Positions 6,092 through 10,536 of a stretch of DNA of 10,536 nt are shown one piece after another. Both the position numbers and the translations under genes were made by a program. Within the stretch, counting starts at the first letter, position 1, and each line of letters starts with the position of its first letter. This DNA comes from DATIJJ01 sp039936115 (lineage in GTDB: Bacteria > Pseudomonadota > Gammaproteobacteria > DSM-16500): contig JBDTIZ010000241.1 in assembly GCA_039936115.1 (NCBI GenBank), positions 1 to 10,536 on the forward strand, read 5' to 3'. Under the pieces are notes generated by a model, which worked only from the letters and a program-made list of their open reading frames with translations, was not told where the DNA came from and searched no databases.

Positions 6092-6757
6092 ATGGCGTCA
6101 ATTTCAAAATTATCTACAACGATATTAAAATTAACAGCGATTGCTGCAGTATCGTTTGCATTTTCAAATACAGCATTAGCACATAAATACAAACATCATT
6201 GCAAAAGCTGTGATGCAGCACCTATGGAAACCTATAAAGACACAGGAATGTTAGAGCCAATTTGGACTCCACATTGGTATGCGGGCGCGAACATCGGTGT
6301 TTCAAATACACACGACAAACGAACAATATCAGGCGTTGGCTCAGTTAAAAATACTGGCCCAGGCTGGAGCGTTGATGGCGGTTACCAATTCACACCTACC
6401 TGGGGCGCTGAAATGGGTTATACGGGTTACAACATTTCGTATGATGATAGTCATTCAGTCAATATTGCACAGACTCAGCATTACTCAGTGGATGCTGCAT
6501 TAACCGGCCAATATCCTTTGGTACGTAAATTAAACGCACTGGGCAAAGCCGGTGTTGCTTATAACTATGCTAGAAAAGACACTCCATTTGGACCAACAGC
6601 TGATTCGGGATCTGTTAGCGCTTATGGCGGTTTGGGATTTGAATATAACCTGAACCAACATTTTGACGTGATTGCTCAATGGGCTCGTTCTTGGGGCAAT
6701 AACTACACTGGCAGTACCGATTTATACTCTATCGGTCTGAAAGTGGCTTTGATTTAG
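6092..6757 (+). CDS. OmpA-like outer-membrane beta-barrel protein, 221 aa
   Basis: Residues 1-30 are a Sec signal peptide ending TALA, giving a mature N-terminus HKYKHHCKSC. The rest, of a size fitting an eight-stranded barrel, shows alternating strands: HWYAGANIGVS, GWSVDGGYQFTPTWGAEMGY, HYSVDAALTGQYPL, LGKAGVAYNYA, SVSAYGGLGFEYNL, HFDVIAQWARSWG and LYSIGLKVALI. This is the OmpA N-terminal / 'outer membrane protein beta-barrel' pattern, without any peptidoglycan-binding C-terminal domain. The last residue is Ile rather than the usual Phe, though the aromatic/aliphatic C-terminal strand is otherwise normal. AAGGAA about 9 nt upstream sets the start. It follows the mini-lipoprotein gene and may be co-transcribed. 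The His/Cys cluster at the mature N-terminus (31-40) is unusual. Confidence 0.85.
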   Translation: MASISKLSTTILKLTAIAAVSFAFSNTALAHKYKHHCKSCDAAPMETYKDTGMLEPIWTPHWYAGANIGVSNTHDKRTISGVGSVKNTGPGWSVDGGYQFTPTWGAEMGYTGYNISYDDSHSVNIAQTQHYSVDAALTGQYPLVRKLNALGKAGVAYNYARKDTPFGPTADSGSVSAYGGLGFEYNLNQHFDVIAQWARSWGNNYTGSTDLYSIGLKVALI

Positions 6758-6770
6758 TTTGGTTTTTTTA

Positions 6771-6804
6771 TCTTGTATGGGCAGGACCTATGTGTCTGCC
6801 CTTT
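6771..6804 (-). repeat. REP-like element, degenerate inverted copy; possible terminator
   Basis: Read on the minus strand, arms GGGCAG and CTGCCC (6801-6779) enclose a loop containing ACACATAG, followed by ATACAAG. The element at 6825-6856 has GGGCGAA, the same ACACATAG, TTCGCCC and CTACAAG. The arms differ but both arms changed together, which suggests a related, conserved hairpin. On the plus strand it lies 21 nt after the stop of the OmpA-like gene and is followed by TTT, so it may also end that transcript weakly. Confidence 0.5.
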
Positions 6805-6824
6805 GCTGGACTTTGAATCAGCGC

Positions 6825-6856
6825 CGCTGGGCGAACACATAGTTTCGCCCCTACAA
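6825..6856 (+). repeat. REP-like element, copy 2
   Basis: Arms GGGCGAA (6829-6835) and TTCGCCC (6844-6850) surround an 8-nt loop CACATAGT, with left flank CGCT and right flank CTACAA. It is 30/32 identical to copy 1 at 3586-3617. With the inverted relative at 6771-6804 it forms a back-to-back pair, as in BIME-type repeats. Confidence 0.8.
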
Positions 6857-6866
6857 GCTTTTCATA

Positions 6867-6892
6867 ACGAAATAGTTTAAATACTATTTCGT
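6867..6892 (-). terminator. Hairpin enclosing the stop codon of the 67-aa gene
   Basis: A perfect 10-bp inverted repeat, ACGAAATAGT (6867-6876) and ACTATTTCGT (6883-6892), has a 6-nt loop that contains the TAA stop codon (6877-6879) of the minus-strand gene. No T run follows on the minus strand, so it may stabilise the 3' end or help end transcription rather than act as a classical terminator. Confidence 0.4.
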
Positions 6893-7080
6893 CTTTGTGC
6901 GGGAGCGTACGTTTGTTCTTTGGTATAAGCGACTGAGCCATAAATATGTTTTAAAAGTGCGTCATTACCCAGCTTCGCTGTTTCCAGATTTTTACGAGTG
7001 CCTTTTACCACCCCCAAAGAGACTCTCATTACTTCATCTTTGTTAGCTTGTCTTTCTTTATTCGGAGTTACTGCAGTCAT
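6877..7080 (-). CDS. Small 67-aa protein, PmrA-box gene, unknown function
   Basis: No family recognised. The protein is soluble, basic and mostly helical (KERQANKDEVMRVSLGVV, then ETAKLGNDALLKHIYGSV) with a polar C-terminus AQRRNSI. No signal peptide or membrane segment. The start is well defined: GAGGAG at 7087-7092 on the minus strand lies 6 nt before the ATG at 7080. The frame extends upstream to an ATG at 7107, which would bury that ribosome site inside the gene. It is preceded by PmrA box 2 with a TACAAT -10, giving a leader of about 90 nt. It diverges from the large membrane-protein gene, which has its own PmrA box. It could be a small effector, a chaperone or adaptor for its neighbour, or a regulatory peptide; the sequence does not decide. 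Confidence 0.75.
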   Translation of the reverse strand: MTAVTPNKERQANKDEVMRVSLGVVKGTRKNLETAKLGNDALLKHIYGSVAYTKEQTYAPAQRRNSI

Positions 7081-7176
7081 AATATTCTCCTCAAACCTCT
7101 GTAACATTTTCTACTTATTCTTTATTGTCTAGTCAAACCGGTGATGAATCGCTTGATTTCTGTTTGACATGATTAC

Positions 7177-7210
7177 ATTGTAGAGAATCGATGCTTAAAG
7201 AATCCTTAAG
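7177..7210 (-). promoter_or_regulatory. PmrA box 2 with -10 hexamer
   Basis: On the minus strand CTTAAG (7210-7205), gap GATTC, then TTTAAG (7199-7194) fits YTTAAK-N5-YTTAAK exactly. TACAAT (7182-7177) follows after 11 nt and is identical to the -10 of box 1. It drives the 67-aa gene starting at 7080. Read on the plus strand the same site fits at all but one position, so action in both directions cannot be excluded. Confidence 0.75.
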
Positions 7211-7358
7211 AACAGGCTATTTTAAAAAAATATTTGACTATTGGCGGGCATTAACCCATTGATTCCTTTATTTTAGCTCTATTTACCCTAAAAATCAGCT
7301 AATTAAGTTTTCTTCCCAAGACCAACGCGTTGAATTATTTTTTTAAAAATAAGCTTGT

Positions 7359-7391
7359 CTTAAGAAAACCTTAACTATATTTTAGTATGTT
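7359..7391 (+). promoter_or_regulatory. PmrA box 3 with -10-like hexamer
   Basis: CTTAAG (7359-7364), gap AAAAC, then CTTAAC (7370-7375) matches the consensus at 11 of 12 specified positions. TATGTT at 7386-7391 lies 10 nt after the second half-site, the same spacing as in box 1. The -10 overlaps the ATG at 7387, so transcription should begin near 7398 and translation further downstream. Confidence 0.7.
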
Positions 7392-7422
7392 AATTAGATA
7401 CAACACGATGGATGTGATGATT

Positions 7423-9573
7423 ATGAGTACTAGCACTTTAGATATGACCCCTGACGGACGGAGTTTCATTAGAAAACTTTCGTCTAGTAAATTACAATTA
7501 ATGATTTTCGAATTCTATTTCTGGTTCGATATTCTACCTACATTTTTGGCACGTTATCCACGCCTGGTTTCGAGTGACATTCCTCAGGATAAAACTACGA
7601 ATGGTGCTTTCATTGATTGGACCTCAAAAAATCCTATTGCAGCCGTGGTTACCTTAGTCGGGTGTTTTGCGCTGGCTTGCGCGAGTTCATATGCTGAGTA
7701 CACGCGACAAAAGAGGGTCTTGGATAATAATAGCTATCAAGCTATTAATGGCGAACTAGCCAAACAAGGTCAGTTCAAAGCGATGGAAGATGCTATCAAA
7801 GAAGATGAAGAGACAGCTACCGAAGAGGAGCAAATTGCATGGTTGCAAGCGTCTTTTAAACAACAATTAGAAGAAGATGCTGAATTAAGTAAAAAATATG
7901 AAAGCATTACGATTGAATATAACGAAGAGAAAAAAATCTATCAGCAAAAGTTTATTCGAAAGAAGAAACAAGTAGAACAAGCGATTGAGAAGGAAGAAAT
8001 TGAACGGGTGCAACGACCGTCAGGACGGTTCCGTACCTTTGTAAATAAATATATAAGCCCGGTGGCTGAGTTTGTTAGGCCAGTGACTTCATACATTAGC
8101 AGGTTTACCAGTCCAATTACTTCATTCCTAAACAAGAAAATTGTGAGCCCTATCTGGCAAGCCTTGGGAATAGCTTCATTTACTTACTGGTTATTCTATA
8201 TTGGCACGGGTCTTTTCACTGGCACATTTGATACTGGTATAGCGGGCTTAAGTCCCTGGATTGGATTTGGAATACCTATAGCAATAGGTGTAAGTTATAT
8301 TGCTTTGAAAGCGATTAACTATGTAAGAAGTTGGTTGAATAAACCAGCAGCTGCCAAAGATCAAGATCCTGAAGAGGTAGAGACTGCTGAAGAAAGAGCA
8401 GAAGCAATGCAAGACGCTGCAAAACTTATGCATCGCTCTTTGTTAGCCAGAAAATTTGAGCTGGCAACAAAAGGTCTCATGTTCGAACTTGGTCCTAAAT
8501 ACAGACCTTACGTGCCATTATTTGAAAAGGGTGCTCGTATCTCATCCACTATGGATAAAGAACTCGATTACCTAAACAAAGATCATGGCTATAAAACAGC
8601 TGCGGAGTTTGTCTCAACCACATGGGGTACTTATATTGGCGTGCAGTACGGTGCTTGGATTGTGACTGATATGTTGTCCAAACTGGCCAGTGTCACGAGC
8701 GCGATTCCAATCGTTAACTTGATCTGTGGTGCAGCATTTATAGGAGTGAGTGTTTTAAATGGTATTTATAAAGCAGCTGCCCGATATACTGGTCTAGGGA
8801 AAACAGCCGATGAAGCTAATCTTAAGAATCAATCTTTAGAAGCTGCAAGTGCTGCTCAATCATTAGAAGACATTTTAATAGAGAAACGAGAAGCTAATAA
8901 TGATTTAAGACGTCAACTTAAGGCAAAAAAAGGCAACTTGGAAGGATTACCTAAATGTCCAGTTCAGTTTGATGAACCACAATTTTTTGGTGATGTCACA
9001 CGCGATGGGCCAAGCAAATGGACTAAAGTTAAGAAATTCGCTAAACGCTCGTTAACATTCATCAATGCATTTACGGGCGGCGCGTTTGTAGCGAGAATTA
9101 TATTTGTCAAAGGGACGGCAATATTTTTACCTTTTGTTGCTGTCGCAGGCGGTCCATGGACTATACCTGTTCTTGTGGGTATCGGATTATTGTATGGTGT
9201 CTTCAAATTATGGGAATACCATGTAAAACAAAAAGAGCAAAGATCAAAAGACTTGTTGGCACAACATGAAGAACACGTTCAATGTTTGAAAAAAGACATT
9301 GAACATGAAGATTTAGTGGGACAAGTCTTGCAGAAAAGATTGGATGAGACGCCGGATGTTGCTCCAAATGAGGCAAGCGCCCCTGATGATGATCAACAAG
9401 AAGGCGCGGCGCCTAATGTTAAGTATGGGCAATTATATGCGCCAGCCAAGCCTGCTGCCAATGATCCTGAACCAGCGCCACCAGGCGGGCATGTATATCA
9501 CCAGTTAGGTGGTGAAGGTGTTGAAGGTGCAGAAGGTGAAGTAATCGCACCAATCCCAATCGCAGCCATGTAA
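7423..9573 (+). CDS. Large multi-pass membrane protein, PmrA-box gene, candidate effector
   Basis: A 716-aa protein with no recognised family. About eight hydrophobic segments come in pairs (about 25-42 and 71-89; 244-268 and 274-300; 396-418 and 424-450; 544-573 and 578-600). Each pair is followed by a charged helical or coiled-coil part: 113-198, a Glu-rich 314-333, 462-503 and 600-643. The acidic, Pro/Gly-rich tail (644-716) contains two Tyr-x-Gln-Leu motifs and a C-terminal Glu block (GEGVEGAEGEV) followed by a hydrophobic end, like Dot/Icm secretion signals. The frame is open from ATG 7387, but that ATG lies within the probable -10. In-frame ATGs follow at 7408, 7417 and 7423; 7423 is preferred for its GGATG upstream and its MSTSTL start, though no site is strong. 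It ends at a REP-like terminator. Insertion in host membranes is inferred. Confidence 0.8.
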   Translation: MSTSTLDMTPDGRSFIRKLSSSKLQLMIFEFYFWFDILPTFLARYPRLVSSDIPQDKTTNGAFIDWTSKNPIAAVVTLVGCFALACASSYAEYTRQKRVLDNNSYQAINGELAKQGQFKAMEDAIKEDEETATEEEQIAWLQASFKQQLEEDAELSKKYESITIEYNEEKKIYQQKFIRKKKQVEQAIEKEEIERVQRPSGRFRTFVNKYISPVAEFVRPVTSYISRFTSPITSFLNKKIVSPIWQALGIASFTYWLFYIGTGLFTGTFDTGIAGLSPWIGFGIPIAIGVSYIALKAINYVRSWLNKPAAAKDQDPEEVETAEERAEAMQDAAKLMHRSLLARKFELATKGLMFELGPKYRPYVPLFEKGARISSTMDKELDYLNKDHGYKTAAEFVSTTWGTYIGVQYGAWIVTDMLSKLASVTSAIPIVNLICGAAFIGVSVLNGIYKAAARYTGLGKTADEANLKNQSLEAASAAQSLEDILIEKREANNDLRRQLKAKKGNLEGLPKCPVQFDEPQFFGDVTRDGPSKWTKVKKFAKRSLTFINAFTGGAFVARIIFVKGTAIFLPFVAVAGGPWTIPVLVGIGLLYGVFKLWEYHVKQKEQRSKDLLAQHEEHVQCLKKDIEHEDLVGQVLQKRLDETPDVAPNEASAPDDDQQEGAAPNVKYGQLYAPAKPAANDPEPAPPGGHVYHQLGGEGVEGAEGEVIAPIPIAAM

Positions 9574-9595
9574 ATTATAAGTTATAACAATGTAA

Positions 9596-9623
9596 GGGCG
9601 GACACAGATCCGCCCTTTTTTTT
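9596..9623 (+). terminator. Intrinsic terminator built on a REP-like hairpin
   Basis: GGGCGGA (9596-9602) and TCCGCCC (9609-9615) form a 7-bp GC-rich stem with loop CACAGA, followed at once by eight T residues. It lies 23 nt after the large membrane-protein gene. Arms and loop resemble the REP-like copies (GGGCGAA, CACACAGA, TTCGCCC), with matching changes in both arms. Confidence 0.85.
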
Positions 9624-9711
9624 GCCTTCGAGCTTTGCCCGACATTACTATGCAGCTTTTGCAAAAAATAATGTTAAAATACAAAATCAACATGTCGTTC
9701 GGACAGTTACA

Positions 9712-10389
9712 ATGCAAAAAAGTCTCACAAGGAAGTTGTTACAAAATGGTGTATTGCTATCACTATTTCTACATCTATTATTCTTGTTAGGCACAACAAC
9801 CATTATTATTTTTCCCGCCAAAAAACCTGAAAAACACTATGTTCCTTCTTATGTATATAGCGGTTCAATTACACCCTCGCCTGCATCGCACGCAACACCT
9901 GTCGAGTCTGTTTCAAAACCTAAGCAAGTAGTGGAAAAAACGTTAGAATCACCACAGGCAAAAAATAGTTTTTTGCCGAAAAAAAATATAGTCTATGAAA
10001 AATCTATTCTCGATATGTCACGAAAATCCATTCATCAAGACATCGTCAGAGCAGCTGTTAGGCAAATCAAAAGCGCAGAACCCATGTTGCTCATTGGTGA
10101 CAACAGTCAAATGGCAGATCCTTTAGTAAAATTAGTCGGTCGCTCGCTGTCAGCACATTTTGCTTATCCTAGACGAGAGGGAAGTTTTGGTATTAGAGGA
10201 AAAGTTGTAGTTGAAATGATTCTGCATCCTGAAGGTTATTTTAGCGATGTCAAAGTTGTGCGCTCTAGCGATAATCAGAATTTCGATGCGGCGGCTCTTT
10301 ATGCGGTGAATATGGCACCGACTGTGATAGGGGTTAATAAATTATTGAAAGAACCTAAATATTTTATTGTGGGATTTATTTTTGATTAG
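9712..10389 (+). CDS. TonB-family energy-transducing protein, 225 aa
   Basis: TonB proteins couple the proton gradient, through ExbB-ExbD, to outer-membrane transporters. A short basic N-terminus (MQKSLTRK) is followed by one membrane helix at about 13-34 that contains Ser17-x-x-x-His21, the Ser/His pair conserved in the TonB helix. A Pro/Lys/Ser-rich periplasmic linker spans about 35-85 and includes KKPEKHYVPSY and SITPSPAS. The C-terminal TonB domain occupies about 142-225, with AYPRREGSFGIRGKVVVEM, HPEGYFSDVKVVRSS and FDAAALYAVNMAP matching the usual YP-x-x-A, G-x-V, S-S-G-x-x-x-D-x-A-A-L pattern. The frame opens at a TTG within the terminator T run (9622), but ATG 9712 gives the correct N-terminus. 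Its ribosome site is weak (GGACAG). No exbB, exbD or transporter is in the window. Confidence 0.85.
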   Translation: MQKSLTRKLLQNGVLLSLFLHLLFLLGTTTIIIFPAKKPEKHYVPSYVYSGSITPSPASHATPVESVSKPKQVVEKTLESPQAKNSFLPKKNIVYEKSILDMSRKSIHQDIVRAAVRQIKSAEPMLLIGDNSQMADPLVKLVGRSLSAHFAYPRREGSFGIRGKVVVEMILHPEGYFSDVKVVRSSDNQNFDAAALYAVNMAPTVIGVNKLLKEPKYFIVGFIFD

Positions 10390-10454
10390 AAGCTGTTTTG
10401 CAATTGAGTAATGGTAAGCGCTAATTAAACCACCCTCTACCCACCTAAATTATT

Positions 10455-10536
10455 TTAATTCACACTAGGCGCCAATAACGATCTATCAATTTTATAAGGG
10501 AGTAATTTTTCATAGTCGTCGATAGTTTGACATTGC
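10455..10536 (-). CDS. Probable C-terminal end of an unidentified gene
   Basis: The minus-strand frame entering from the right edge is open for 26 codons to TAA at 10457-10455. Its residues (DDYEKLLPYKIDRSLLAPSV) look coding-like and the other two frames on that strand stop sooner. If real, the gene converges on the TonB gene with 65 nt between. The fragment is too short to identify. Confidence 0.35.
   Translation of the reverse strand, partial: QCQTIDDYEKLLPYKIDRSLLAPSVN

Noticed and set aside
3586..6856. REP-like copies as ends of a composite mobile element
   Set aside because: The two copies are direct, not inverted, no transposase lies between them, and the genes between face different ways. 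Dispersed repeats explain them better.
8964..9206. Minus-strand frame of 80 codons
   Set aside because: It is antisense to the large membrane protein and lacks a ribosome site.
9622..9711. Extended N-terminus of the TonB gene from a TTG
   Set aside because: The TTG lies at the end of a terminator T run, and the extra 30 residues would precede a normal TonB N-terminus.
1..10536. CRISPR arrays, tRNA or rRNA genes, insertion sequences
   Set aside because: No regularly spaced repeats, no cloverleaf with a tRNA T-loop motif, no rRNA-like stretch and no transposase frame were seen.

Overview
The window is AT-rich gammaproteobacterial DNA. Several signs point to an intracellular bacterium of the Legionellales (Legionella, Coxiella, Berkiella or Aquicella-like). 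Three promoters carry near-perfect PmrA boxes, the signature by which many Dot/Icm (type IVB) effectors are regulated in Legionella and Coxiella. Several proteins have no bacterial housekeeping signature, and two of those carry folds that look eukaryotic. The genus is an inference: there is no rRNA and no Dot/Icm structural gene in the window.

Layout. 1-808 (minus): 5' part of an outer-membrane beta-barrel gene running off the left edge, preceded by a promoter. 1169-1960 (minus): unknown 263-aa protein with a charged, Ser/Glu-rich C-terminus. 2053-2493 (minus): 146-aa lipoprotein. 2637-3455 (plus): 272-aa helical protein driven by PmrA box 1. 3456-3746: intergenic stretch with two hairpin repeats. 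3747-4847 (plus): 366-aa protein with a divergent SET-like domain. 4852-5757 (minus): 301-aa protein with an RGS-like domain, its stop codon only 4 nt from that of the SET-like gene. 5956-6045 (plus): 29-aa mini-lipoprotein missed by length-filtered gene calling. 6092-6757 (plus): 221-aa OmpA-like barrel. 6771-6892: an inverted pair of REP-like hairpins and a hairpin that encloses a stop codon. 6877-7080 (minus): 67-aa protein with PmrA box 2. About 7423-9573 (plus): 716-aa multi-pass membrane protein with PmrA box 3, ended by a REP-like terminator. 9712-10389 (plus): TonB-family protein. 10455-10536 (minus): probable C-terminal end of another gene.

The genes fall into two groups. Envelope genes (two beta-barrels, two lipoproteins, one TonB) alternate with candidate host-directed proteins (RGS-like, SET-like, the large membrane protein, the helical 272-aa protein, the E-rich 263-aa protein). 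Three genes share the same promoter architecture: two CTTAA half-sites with an 11-bp repeat period, then a -10 hexamer 10-11 bp downstream. They are probably activated together by a PmrA-type regulator. Two of the three diverge from one 342-nt intergenic region. The most novel content is the small PmrA-box regulon and the RGS-like and SET-like proteins encoded tail to tail. Secretion by Dot/Icm and any host activity are inferences from sequence alone.
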